Positions 52,597-60,600 of a DNA stretch of 64,000 nt are shown piece by piece. The notes beneath the pieces are model-generated. The model did not search any database, had not been told where the DNA came from, and saw nothing but the letters and a program-made list of their open reading frames with translations. The DNA is from an uncultured Clostridia bacterium. GTDB taxonomy: Bacteria > Bacillota > Clostridia > Christensenellales > UBA1242. The position numbers were made by a program, and so were the translations under genes. Location: positions 1 through 64,000 of the forward strand of contig CAKNIB010000007.1 in assembly GCA_930979925.1 (NCBI GenBank), given 5' to 3'. The stretch's first letter is position 1. Each line of letters starts with the position of its first letter.

Positions 52597-52807
52597 CAAC
52601 ATTTCCTCCATTGTTCAAAAAATCAATAACACTTTGTTTTGGTATCAAAATAAGATTTCCAGATTTAACACTTTTGATTTTGTTAGTGGCAATAAGCTCA
52701 TAGGCGGTATTTCTTCCAATGCCTAACATTTTTTGCAAGTCCTTAACCTTTACAACATCAGCAAAGTTAGTAAAGATATTTTTTGTATTTAAGTTTAATT
52801 CGTTCAT
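52589..52807 (-). CDS. Excisionase (MerR-like HTH)
   Basis: 72 aa with VVKVKDLQKMLGIGRNTAYELIATNKIKSVKSGNLILIPKQSVIDFL, the standard excisionase/DNA-binding domain of Gram-positive elements: helix-turn-helix followed by a short wing. Overlaps the integrase start; GGAG precedes the ATG. Controls excision direction. Confidence 0.85.
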   Translation of the reverse strand: MNELNLNTKNIFTNFADVVKVKDLQKMLGIGRNTAYELIATNKIKSVKSGNLILIPKQSVIDFLNNGGNVDD

Positions 52808-53071
52808 TGTAATCTCCTCAAAAAATTAAAATTTCTTTTCTATATTTAAAAAATTTTCTATTCTAAATTTTTGAGAAAATGTATTTCATTTTCCGTTTGT
52901 TTTCTATATCTATTCTTTAAAATGTGGCTTGCAGATATGGGCTCCCGAAAAGTTTAGTAAACTTTTTGGGTAAAGGAAAAGTTAACCGTAAGTGGCAAGC
53001 AAATTTTGCTTGCAAAATTTCAAGCCCAAAGGTTGCACTTTGACGTGAAAATGGGTTTTCCCATTTGTCGA

Positions 53072-53172
53072 GATAAAGGAAGAAAACGAGTCAAAAAATG
53101 TATCATAAGAAAATGCTTGTAAAACAAGTGTTTTCTTAACATTTTTGACCAAAAGCGTTTCTTCCGCTTATC
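53072..53172. other. 101-nt nested hairpin in the gap between relaxase and excisionase
   Basis: From outside in: GATAA/TTATC, GGAAG..AACG/CGTTTCTTCC, GTCAAAAA-TGT/ACATTTTTGAC, AGAAAATGCTTGT/ACAAGTGTTTTCT, loop AAA. Smaller hairpins precede it (CCCGAAAAGTTTA/TAAACTTTTTGGG near 52949; GCAAGCAAA/TTTGCTTGC near 52998; AAATGGG/CCCATTT near 53050). 52808-53182 has no gene. Confidence 0.6.
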
Positions 53173-53182
53173 CTGTATATCG

Positions 53183-53341
53183 TCAAAGCAAAATCTGACT
53201 CATTCGAAAACACAAAATTCTTTGTATTTTCTCATTCCAACGATTTGCTTTTCCTCTTCCAAAAAATTCTTGCAAGCAAGTATTTTCGGGAACCCTTTTA
53301 GATATAATTTCGTCATAGCAAACACTACATTTCGTATTCAT
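53183..53341 (-). CDS. Possible small zinc-ribbon protein
   Basis: 52 aa from ATG 53341, overlapping the relaxase end by 17 bases. MNTKCSVCYDEIISKRVPENTCLQEFFGRG resembles small CxxC proteins next to relaxases in Firmicutes elements. The expected second CxxC is not in frame (one reading frame over it gives KYKEFC), so the gene may be frameshifted. Confidence 0.35.
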   Translation of the reverse strand: MNTKCSVCYDEIISKRVPENTCLQEFFGRGKANRWNEKIQRILCFRMSQILL

Positions 53342-54503
53342 TTCTTTCTCTATAAGCTTCAAGTTTTTCAAGAAATCTTTGGAATTCCATCATCTCATAT
53401 TGCTCCTGCTGTTTGTAATAATCTAAACAAGAAAACAAATATTCAAGTTGTCTTTTTCGTTGTCGTTTCTTAAAAAATCTATCTCGCTTTGTATGCGTTG
53501 TTGTGCTATCTAAGTTATCTTTAATCTTTCCAATTTCAAGTGCAGTTTGAATTGTTTTGTTGCCAAGCCTTCGCAGTAAATCTTTGTGATAAATCTCTGG
53601 GCCATATTTGTCAGGAATATGTTTGTAGTTTTTGTTTTGCCAAATTTTAAGATTTGAAATTTGAGTTTTGTAGTCAATATATTTCAGCTTCATTTCTTTG
53701 TTTGAATAGATAATGCTTTCTGTCAGTTTATCAACTTCATTTTTCAAAAACTCCATATTTTCACTGTCATAACTTACTCTTCCTGTTTTTGGTATTTGCA
53801 AATACAACTTCAAAAACTTTCTTTTGAGCGACCGTGTCATTTCAAAAATATTAGTGCTTCCATTAATCTCTTCTCTTAAATCTTTTCGCAGTTTGACAAT
53901 CTCGGCAGTCTTGTTTGTGAGTGCTTTTTCAAAGATGATTTTGCTTGTGATTAAAACATCTTTCGCTATCTTTCCAGAGTGATAGGAGAGTGTTTTATTG
54001 TTCTTCATAAACTGTGGCTCTTTCTCGAAGAATGATATGTGGATATGCTTGTTCTCGGTGTTCTCGTGAAGTCCTGCATACCAAACAATATTGTCTTTGT
54101 CAAGTCCTGCACGAGTAAAGAATTTTGGTAATTCTTTCTTTAAAAAGTTATAGGCTTGTTTATAATCTCTACAATATTCATCTCCAAACTCTTCACGAAA
54201 AGAAATCACACAATCCCATATACAACTTTGAGTGTTCCTTAACATTTCCCTTAACTCTTTCTTCTCATCATCATTTAAAAGACCTTTCGCACTAAACATG
54301 CCACAAGACTTCTCGCTGTTACCAACATATTCGGTGTAGTCTTTTGGCACGCTTGTCACACTTCCCGTGTCAACATAACTGACATAGTTATAACTGCCAT
54401 TGCAACTTAAAAATTCACGCTTGCGAATTTTATCTTCCTGCTTTGTGTTGTATTTATCACTTGGCTTGTAATACTTGCAAATAAACACAATGTTATCTGT
54501 CAT
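53325..54503 (-). CDS. Relaxase of the MobP/MobL kind
   Basis: 392 aa. The histidine motif WYAGLHENTENKHIHISFFEKEP supplies the metal-binding HxH of a mobilisation relaxase, which nicks oriT and leads single-stranded DNA into a recipient. The N-terminal third carries the fold (FLSCNGSYNYVSYVDTGSV; Tyr residues available as nucleophile) and the C-terminal part is helical. Overlaps the upstream RHH gene by 4 bases (ATGA). No mating-pair genes are seen, so the element is mobilisable rather than self-conjugative within this window. Confidence 0.78.
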   Translation of the reverse strand: MTDNIVFICKYYKPSDKYNTKQEDKIRKREFLSCNGSYNYVSYVDTGSVTSVPKDYTEYVGNSEKSCGMFSAKGLLNDDEKKELREMLRNTQSCIWDCVISFREEFGDEYCRDYKQAYNFLKKELPKFFTRAGLDKDNIVWYAGLHENTENKHIHISFFEKEPQFMKNNKTLSYHSGKIAKDVLITSKIIFEKALTNKTAEIVKLRKDLREEINGSTNIFEMTRSLKRKFLKLYLQIPKTGRVSYDSENMEFLKNEVDKLTESIIYSNKEMKLKYIDYKTQISNLKIWQNKNYKHIPDKYGPEIYHKDLLRRLGNKTIQTALEIGKIKDNLDSTTTHTKRDRFFKKRQRKRQLEYLFSCLDYYKQQEQYEMMEFQRFLEKLEAYRERNEYEM

Positions 54504-54730
54504 CTTTTCACGCTCTCATAGATTGCATTAACAACATCTTTGATTTCATCAATTCCTTCCAAAATCTCATCTTCTTTGCTTTCTCTTTCTGCAAATTGCT
54601 TTAAACACGCGTTTAGAAACTCGTTAATTGACTTGTATCGGCTTTTTTGATAAATCTCTTGTAATTTATCGACAAGCTTCAAATCGTGAATTCTGAGCAT
54701 ATTCTCACACTTAATCTTGTCTGACTTCAT
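54500..54730 (-). CDS. Ribbon-helix-helix relaxosome protein
   Basis: 76 aa: ENMLRIHDLKLVDKLQEIYQKSRYKSINEFLNACLKQFAERE is a ribbon-helix-helix fold, followed by a coiled segment (ILEGIDEIKDVVNAIYESVKR). Such proteins bind near oriT and assist the relaxase, with which it is coupled. Good AGGAGG upstream. Confidence 0.78.
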   Translation of the reverse strand: MKSDKIKCENMLRIHDLKLVDKLQEIYQKSRYKSINEFLNACLKQFAERESKEDEILEGIDEIKDVVNAIYESVKR

Positions 54731-54800
54731 ACTTCCTCCTTTTTAGTTTTAGATTTTGAGTTTAAATTTTAATTTTACATTTCACACCTCCTTTTAAATG

Positions 54801-54956
54801 ATTTTACTATTCTCGCGTTATCACCATTTGATAATGCGGAAATAGTTTTCGCAAAGATTTTAGCATTGTCGCTGCACATACATTGTGTGCAGCGGGAAAT
54901 ATTTTTTATTTACTTTAACATTATCGCGGGGACAGCATTTGTCCCTGCGGAAAAAT
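54801..54956. repeat. Three tandem hairpin units with conserved frame and compensated stems
   Basis: Units at 54801, 54857 and 54912 (period 55-56). Each reads TTTWRNCATTNTCGC - stem - (C)ATT(T)G - stem - GCGG(G)AAAWW. Stems differ yet pair: CGCGTTATCA/TGATAATGCGG, CGCTGCACA/TGTGTGCAGCG, CGCGGGGACA/TGTCCCTGCGG. Position upstream of the RHH-relaxase operon fits oriT or an operator array. Confidence 0.7.
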
Positions 54957-54992
54957 TTGTTAAGAAAAAATATCTCTGCACCGCAAAGATAT

Positions 54993-55080
54993 TAGTCCCT
55001 CTACTTATATAACCACACAAAACTTAAAATCGTCAGGGTATTTTTGGCTATTTTTACAAAAAAAATTTAAAACTTTTACC
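54993..55080. repeat. Left copy of the cassette-flanking direct repeat
   Basis: TAGTCCCTCTACTTATATAACCACACAAAACTTAAAATCGT... about three-quarters identical to 60333-60420 in the same orientation. It bounds the MoxR-vWA-RT cassette. Confidence 0.65.
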
Positions 55081-55151
55081 TTTTGTTATTTCTACACTAT
55101 GAAGAAATTCATATAACCTATGAAATCTTAAACCGTGACAGTGTTTTTATA

Positions 55152-55182
55152 AAAAAGTCAACATATTTTATGCTGACTTTTT
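55152..55182 (-). terminator. Terminator overlapping the vWA gene stop
   Basis: AAAAAGTCA / TGACTTTTT with inner CATA/TATG-like pairs; the stop codon is in the stem. Confidence 0.75.
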
Positions 55183-56695
55183 ATAATGAAAGTTCTGGCT
55201 CTGCCAAATCTCTTTCTGCATTGATCATATTTTGCAAATCTTTTGGATAAACATCAATAACCTTGCCACAGCATGGATGAAAATCCCTATTGCTATATAC
55301 AAGCCAAATAACATTTATTCCTTTTAAATCTTCTTTTGGCATAGTTCCCGGACAAGGCTCGCCGTCTGTGAAAACAATTTTATTTACTTCACGCCTTTTA
55401 GAAAATGAGCGAACTGCTAAGTCCCAATCTTCCGTCCAAGCAGAATTTCCACGTGCTTGTGACGGGATTTTAAAATTGTCAATATCTCTATTAGACTTGA
55501 TTTCGACCATACCCCAAAATCTTTCATTAAAGCAACCAACTTTCAACTTAGACTCTTTAAGAATAGGTTTAAGTTGTCTTAAAAAGGCTTTTACCATTTC
55601 AAGAGAAACTGAGCCAGAAACATCAATCATAACTTCGGTTTCAGCTTCATCTTCAACATCATTTTCTTCAAGTCTGTATGCATAGTTATTTTCTACAATT
55701 GACCTGCGTTGTGACCAAATCGTTTCTGTTTTTTCAACTTCTCGCCTTAAAAGCAATTTCCAATCAAGTATAGGTTTTGCCTGTCCAACATCTCCAAGTT
55801 CAATGTTTCCGCTTTGTGATTTTTTTAATTCCTGTTCTCGCAAACCTTCCATATTTCGTTTTGCACGTTCACGTCTTTCTTGACGATTTTCTTGAAACTC
55901 AGTTTTTTCATCAAATTGCGCCTTATCAAATTCAGGAATTTGAGCATTAGGGTCTAACTTACTATTTTCTGCAACTTGGCTCGACTGTCCATTTTGTTCG
56001 GCTTTGTTCATTTGTTTATTGTCTTGTTTTTTGCTTTCTTCAAATGCTTTTTCCCAAAGGCTGTGGTCATCAGCGAATTGTTCACCACTATCAGTACCTT
56101 GCTCTTGATTATATTGGCTTTTTGGTTGTCCGTCAAAACTATCTTGGCCATTCTTTTCTTGACTTTCTTCGCCACTTTGGGCATTGCCTTGACCGTTTTG
56201 TTTATTTTGTTTTTCGTCACCATTTTGACTTTGATTTTGTTCATTCTTAGATTGCTGTTGCTGCTTGGTTTGTTTTTCTTTTAAAAGTTTATCATAAAAC
56301 TCTTCAGCACTATAATTCAAAGCTTCTGGCATATTGACATATCCATTCTTTATTTTAAATCCATCTCTCTCTAAATTTGCATTGATTATGGCATCAGTTG
56401 CAATATTCCAAAGTTCTTGATCTCGTTGTTGACCGTTTCTATCCATAATTCTATACATGTGCTCAAATTTCACATGCATAAGTTCATGTGCAATGATGAA
56501 AAGTTTGTCATCATCACTTAAACTTGCAAGATAATCGGGGTCGAAATAAATATTTTTTCCGTCAGTTGCTGCAGTATGATATTTTAAATCTGTTCTGTAT
56601 TCCAAATTAGCACCAGCAATTTGTGCACCAAAGCGAGGATACCTTGCAATCATTAATCTTTTGACATCTTGCAAAAGTTTTCTGTCATATTCCAT
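55181..56695 (-). CDS. Metallopeptidase-vWA protein (DUF2201 type)
   Basis: 504 aa. N-terminal domain with IIAHELMHVKFEH (HExxH, H70/E71/H74), as in DUF2201 putative metallopeptidases; a long Gln/Asn/Glu-rich linker (about 150-270); then a vWA-like domain with MIDVSGSVS (MIDAS DxSxS) and KIVFTDGEPCPG. Such proteins pair with MoxR AAA+ ATPases: the ATPase remodels or triggers the vWA partner. Here it is last in a four-gene run with the ATPase 10 bases plus one small gene upstream. The peptidase is the probable effector (inference). Confidence 0.85.
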   Translation of the reverse strand: MEYDRKLLQDVKRLMIARYPRFGAQIAGANLEYRTDLKYHTAATDGKNIYFDPDYLASLSDDDKLFIIAHELMHVKFEHMYRIMDRNGQQRDQELWNIATDAIINANLERDGFKIKNGYVNMPEALNYSAEEFYDKLLKEKQTKQQQQSKNEQNQSQNGDEKQNKQNGQGNAQSGEESQEKNGQDSFDGQPKSQYNQEQGTDSGEQFADDHSLWEKAFEESKKQDNKQMNKAEQNGQSSQVAENSKLDPNAQIPEFDKAQFDEKTEFQENRQERRERAKRNMEGLREQELKKSQSGNIELGDVGQAKPILDWKLLLRREVEKTETIWSQRRSIVENNYAYRLEENDVEDEAETEVMIDVSGSVSLEMVKAFLRQLKPILKESKLKVGCFNERFWGMVEIKSNRDIDNFKIPSQARGNSAWTEDWDLAVRSFSKRREVNKIVFTDGEPCPGTMPKEDLKGINVIWLVYSNRDFHPCCGKVIDVYPKDLQNMINAERDLAEPELSL

Positions 56696-56704
56696 AGAGC
56701 ACCC

Positions 56705-57088
56705 CTAAAAAGCCACAACCGCAAAATGATATAGGTCTTGAGATATATTCTTTAAAGTAGACCTATCTTTCACTGTAAAAACTATAATACAATTCTTTGG
56801 AAGATAGTATCCATTTAGTTCTCTATCTTTAACAAGACTAACATATCTATTTTGTTGTTCAGTCGAAATTTCGTCAATTCCTTTAATTACGAAATAACAT
56901 AATTTATTTTTTTTGCATTTTTCATCAATCTTGTCTGCATATGGTGGAATGCTTCCTGTGAGAAGAAATTTGTCGCTCACATTTGCTTTCATAGAAACGA
57001 TTGGAGATAATTTTTCACTATCTATATTTTCAATTACAACACAAGTAGCATTTGAATTGCGCTGTAAATCTATTAATTCTTTTATCAT
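56705..57088 (-). CDS. Small AAA-like partner protein without Walker A
   Basis: 127 aa. LCYFVIKGIDEISTEQQNRYVSLVKDRELNGYYLPKNCIIVFTVKD reads like the Walker B to sensor 1 part of an AAA+ domain (hydrophobic strand, acidic pair DE, second strand with NCIIVFT), but no P-loop exists, so it cannot bind ATP in the normal way. It overlaps the MoxR gene by 4 bases and precedes the vWA gene by 9, so it is a structural or regulatory third subunit. Family not recognised. Confidence 0.7.
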   Translation of the reverse strand: MIKELIDLQRNSNATCVVIENIDSEKLSPIVSMKANVSDKFLLTGSIPPYADKIDEKCKKNKLCYFVIKGIDEISTEQQNRYVSLVKDRELNGYYLPKNCIIVFTVKDRSTLKNISQDLYHFAVVAF

Positions 57089-59403
57089 CTAATCATCCCT
57101 CCTTCATCTTCAAGCTGCATAGCCGAGATTTCTCTTAACTCTGCTATTTTTTCCATACGCTTTTCATCATTACCAGCCCAATAGATGTCGTAGACAGACA
57201 AATATTCTGGATCGCAATGTTTGCGTATAAATTCTCTACAAACGCCAACTTGTTCGGGGGTTGCATTTAGAAGCCCTGCCATAGTTGCGAATTTTTCGTT
57301 AATATCAGTTGGAAGGTCTGCTTGAGTGTATCTCTTTTCAACTATTTCTTCAACGGTAAGGGTAGGGTGATTATAAAAATCAAAAAACTCTTCCGCCCAT
57401 TCTTCACGCAGTTTTGAGCCAATTGAAGCTTTAAGTAGCGCCTCAACATCTTTTCCTACGAATTTACCATTTTTTAAATCTTCTTCAAAGGCATAAAGAG
57501 TTCTTGAAATAGATTCCCAACCACGAGGGTCATTTGTTCTTCCACGGCAACCATTTCGGTCAAGATGATTTTCTCCAACTTCTGGTTCTTCATAGAAATA
57601 TCCCATATCTTCTATTTCTTCACTACGTCGATTTTCTTGATATTTTGAGAAAATATAGCCAATAACAGAAGGGTGTATTTTTGAAGGAATTGCAAACTCG
57701 TATATCCATTCGCCAACTTTTGGTTCCATATCTAAAATGTGGTCAAATCTCTTTTCAAGAGGCTCTGCCAAATCTTCGGCAACATTAGAATATTTTTTCT
57801 GGTTTCCCGTTGCAACCACAACAGTGTTTGCAGGAAGTTTTAGTCCTTTTCCCGTTTCAACAAGTTTGTTAAGAACAAGAGTGTAGACAAGTGATTGAAC
57901 AGCAGGTTTAACGTTCAAAAGTTCATCAAGCATAATAACAACTTTGCCCTTCGCTGTTTTTGAACGCTCGTAAATTGTGTCAGCAAGGTCATAAAGATTT
58001 TGAATGTTCTCTTGAATAAGTTTTCTTTCATCATCTGTTGCACAAGCCATAAGTGCTTGTTTGGCAAAATCTGGCGGAATAGATTGTCCCGTCTGTAAGT
58101 TCATAGAACCCACAACCTTTTCAGGGAACATATTGTTTGTAAGTTTTATATAAATCAAGTCTGGATACAGCTTTTTAATTCTTTCGGTTTTACCAATTCC
58201 AGAAGGACCACGGAGCAAAACAGATTGCCCAGCGTCAATCCAACTTTCAATCATTTCGGTATCGGTCATTCTTCTGCGCTGATTTTGAGGAGTTTTATCT
58301 GGATTCAATTTTTCAAGCCTTGACCTGCGAACTTGTGGCTCAAATGTGAGTTCTTTTTCATCTTCTTGTGTGATAGCGGAAGAAATACTCAAAGAACTAT
58401 CAAGCGCTTCTTGTAGAAATCCTTTACCTTTGAAACAATAATTTTTATCCGATTTATATCTTTTATTTCCGTTTCCCTTACTCAATTCTTCGTGTAAATC
58501 ATAGCCATTAAAAATCGCACGCAATGGACTGTTTTGCCACATTGTATGTTCTGTTTCGCCATATTCTGGATAGAAAGGAATTCCTGACATAATTCCTTCT
58601 TCCGATTTTACATAAATAGTTTTAGCAGTTCCATTTCCATTAGGATTGATAGACCTTGGAAGTTCATCCCAATTTTTTATTTTCCATTTGATTGGTTGAA
58701 CTTCGGCCCACATAGGAGTTCCGTCTTCTGGTGCTTTCGTTTTGTCCTTATATTCAGAGTCATTGTCATATTTTTTTGAAATAACTCGAACATATTTTTT
58801 GCCACCATATTCGAACTCTTGATTTTGCTGGAAACTGCCGTCTTCTTTCATATATCCGGTGTAGGTTTTACCGGTTGGAGTTAATTTATGTGCATTAAAA
58901 AGTCTTTCTAATTCTCCGCTATTTTTTGCTTTATCTTGTGGATAAGAGCCAAATTCAATAGTGTAATATAAAATTTTGCCACTTTTATCCTTAAAAGACT
59001 CAATTTTAAAGTCGCTCGACGCGCTTCGCGCGGAGATTACAGATGAGAGATTAAGGTGTAAAGCTGGACACAGCCCAGCGCTCTTTCTGTCTGCATGTTT
59101 ATAGTCGAGCGAGCCATCACTTCTAACATAGTACACATGACTCCTAGAGTTGGCCGAGCGCAGCCAATACCAAGTCGATTGTCTATCCTTAGGACCTTTT
59201 CTTTCTCCACCAAGGAAGGCCCCATTCATAACAGCGTAATCTGAAGCGTAAACATAACATTTATCTGAATCTATGCCTTTCACTTCATCATAAGTTTCAA
59301 AGAACACAAAATCTTGGGTATCAAACGCAGAGTTGCCTGTTTTTTGATTTTCGTCAGTATTGTCAAGACGTGTTCTTACAATAAAATCTTTTAATTCTGC
59401 CAT
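57085..59403 (-). CDS. MoxR-type AAA+ ATPase fused to an N-terminal DGR-style lectin-fold (DUF6273-like) sensor
   Basis: 772 aa. Residues about 28-130: C-type-lectin/FGE-like segment with TWYWLRSANS, YVRSDGSLDY and SAGLCPALHLNL, the signature of DUF6273 domains and of DGR variable regions in Firmicutes. Residues about 145-305: a second, complementary half (YYTIEFGSYPQ, QPIKWKIKNW, TMWQNSPLRAIF). Then a linker and the AAA+ core: Walker A GPSGIGKTE (399-407), Walker B KVVIMLDELLNV, sensor VVVATGN, a GRTNDPRGWESISRTL segment and a helical C terminus. MoxR ATPases drive vWA partners. The lectin fold at the N terminus would sense a ligand. Codons of residues 78-119 are the putative variable region. 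First operon gene after the RT. Confidence 0.85.
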   Translation of the reverse strand: MAELKDFIVRTRLDNTDENQKTGNSAFDTQDFVFFETYDEVKGIDSDKCYVYASDYAVMNGAFLGGERKGPKDRQSTWYWLRSANSRSHVYYVRSDGSLDYKHADRKSAGLCPALHLNLSSVISARSASSDFKIESFKDKSGKILYYTIEFGSYPQDKAKNSGELERLFNAHKLTPTGKTYTGYMKEDGSFQQNQEFEYGGKKYVRVISKKYDNDSEYKDKTKAPEDGTPMWAEVQPIKWKIKNWDELPRSINPNGNGTAKTIYVKSEEGIMSGIPFYPEYGETEHTMWQNSPLRAIFNGYDLHEELSKGNGNKRYKSDKNYCFKGKGFLQEALDSSLSISSAITQEDEKELTFEPQVRRSRLEKLNPDKTPQNQRRRMTDTEMIESWIDAGQSVLLRGPSGIGKTERIKKLYPDLIYIKLTNNMFPEKVVGSMNLQTGQSIPPDFAKQALMACATDDERKLIQENIQNLYDLADTIYERSKTAKGKVVIMLDELLNVKPAVQSLVYTLVLNKLVETGKGLKLPANTVVVATGNQKKYSNVAEDLAEPLEKRFDHILDMEPKVGEWIYEFAIPSKIHPSVIGYIFSKYQENRRSEEIEDMGYFYEEPEVGENHLDRNGCRGRTNDPRGWESISRTLYAFEEDLKNGKFVGKDVEALLKASIGSKLREEWAEEFFDFYNHPTLTVEEIVEKRYTQADLPTDINEKFATMAGLLNATPEQVGVCREFIRKHCDPEYLSVYDIYWAGNDEKRMEKIAELREISAMQLEDEGGMIR
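59020..59032. other. GC-only hairpin 14 bases after the variable region
   Basis: CGCGC-TTC-GCGCG inside the ATPase gene (coding strand CGCGC-GAA-GCGCG). GC-only in a gene of about 35-40 percent GC. DGR target genes carry such a hairpin/cruciform just after the variable region. Confidence 0.65.
59047..59172 (-). other. Putative DGR variable region (VR)
   Basis: Codes for residues 78-119 of the ATPase, from the first WYWLRSAN Trp to HLNL. Conserved frame residues (WLRSAN, V, DG, L, PALHLNL) alternate with S/R/H/Y/D/K codons of the kind produced when adenines in AAY codons are replaced. No matching template was found in the window. Confidence 0.6.
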
Positions 59404-59473
59404 ATTTTAACTCCTTTGATGAAACGAGTATAACATAATTTTGTTATAAATGCAATACTAAAGCAATGTAATT

Positions 59474-60094
59474 TTATATTTTGTATTTTGTTCTAAGAGT
59501 TATAAGTAATTTTTTTGAATTTGAATGGCATAAATGCCCCTTAAAGGCATTTAATCTGACATCAATGTATTCTTTATCAACAAGGTTGTTATTGCGTAGT
59601 TTTGACAGTGTTTTCACATTTTTTCTTAACCTTAATTTTGCTTGTCCGCGTAGAAATGTTTTAATTTTACCTTTTTCACAGAGTATATGTCTAAATCCTA
59701 AAAAATCAATTTCGTTTTTAAGCCTGCCAATTTGTGTTTTGCTGTTAAGGGATAAATCAAGTTCTTCCTTTACACATTTTTCGATTTCTTGTTTGCAGAA
59801 TTTAAGATATTCTTTATTGTTATGAACTAAAATCATGTCGTCCATATAGCGAACGTAATACTTTATTCGTAGTTTTTCTTTAATCAATCTATCAACCTTG
59901 TTCAGATAAAATAATGCAAACCATTGGCTTGTTTGATTGCCAATAGGAAGCCCAACTTTTGTGTCATTGTTTTTGCTTTGTAATATGGTGTTTATAAACC
60001 ATAAATCTTCTTCATCAAGTGATGTTTTTGCCAGATTTTTAAGTAAAATTTCGTGATTTATGCTTTGAAAATATTTTTTAATATCACATTTCAA
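59474..60094 (-). pseudogene. DGR-class reverse transcriptase, N-terminal part missing
   Basis: 206 aa. GLPIGNQTSQWFALFYLN (DGR-type xGxxxSQ motif, residues 49-65), KYYVRYMDDMILV (YMDD at 83-86), SLNSKTQIGRLKNEIDFLGFRH, and a C-terminal GHLCHSNSKKLLI as in DGR RTs. DGR RTs are about 330-400 aa; the fingers and first motifs (about 120 residues) are gone. The frame opens only after a TGA at about 60128; a TTG is the first start. At about 60100 the DNA changes to an unrelated plus-strand fragment. It lies directly upstream of its presumed target gene. Probably inactive as written. Confidence 0.8.
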
Positions 60095-60101
60095 AAAATA
60101 T

Positions 60102-60335
60102 CCAGATGTTTTAGTTGCTGGCGATGAAACATATCACAAAAAAGATTTGCTAAAAGTTGCAAAAAGATATGGAAAATTTTATTTGTTGCAAGATTACGAT
60201 AACAAAGATATTAGCATAATAAAAATTGCAGATGGGAAAATGGAGTTTTATATAGAAAATAATGGAAAGATTTGGGAAGCAGATAGTGACGTTAACCTAA
60301 TCGTAAACGAAAAACAAGAAGAAAAAATTAAATAG
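60102..60335 (+). pseudogene. 3' fragment of an unknown gene
   Basis: Open frame PDVLVAGDETYHKKDLLKVAKRYGKFYLLQDYDNKD... to TAA 60335, with no start codon upstream and an RT junction on its left. Reads like an intact C-terminal 78 residues of a protein I do not recognise; the remainder is missing. It shows that two broken genes were joined head to head. Confidence 0.5.
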
Positions 60336-60420
60336 TTCCTCTACTTATATAACTACAAAAAATCTTGAATCGTGGGGCCATTTTTAGCAATTTTCTTAAA
60401 AATAATTTAAAAAATTTTTA
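60333..60420. repeat. Right copy of the cassette-flanking direct repeat
   Basis: TAGTTCCTCTACTTATATAACTACAAAAAATCTTGAATCGT... same orientation as 54993-55080. Confidence 0.65.
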
Positions 60421-60548
60421 CACAACAAAAAAAGAAGCAAGCAAAAACTTACTTCTAACAATGCAAAAGAAAACTTTTCTTTATTTTAATTTCTTTTGAA
60501 AGTATATTTTTCAACACAAACAAAAAATAATATTATTATATAAAAAAT

Positions 60549-60590
60549 AAAAGAGTGTTATAGCAATTTGCCTTTAACACTCTTTTTGTT
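60549..60590. terminator. Bidirectional terminator
   Basis: AAAAGAGTGTTA / TAACACTCTTTT stem; ends the minus-strand fusion gene. 60336-60600 has no gene. Confidence 0.8.
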
Positions 60591-60600
60591 GTTTGTTAAT

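Noticed and set aside
55976-56284. Hydrophobic ORFs on both strands within the vWA gene
   Set aside because: Antisense and frame shadows of the Gln/Asn-rich linker (poly-Gln codons read as Leu/Phe).
59404-59473. Search for a DGR template repeat between the RT and the ATPase gene
   Set aside because: The 70-base gap has no similarity to 59047-59172; nor did I see a match at 60095-60600. The TR is not in the visible window.
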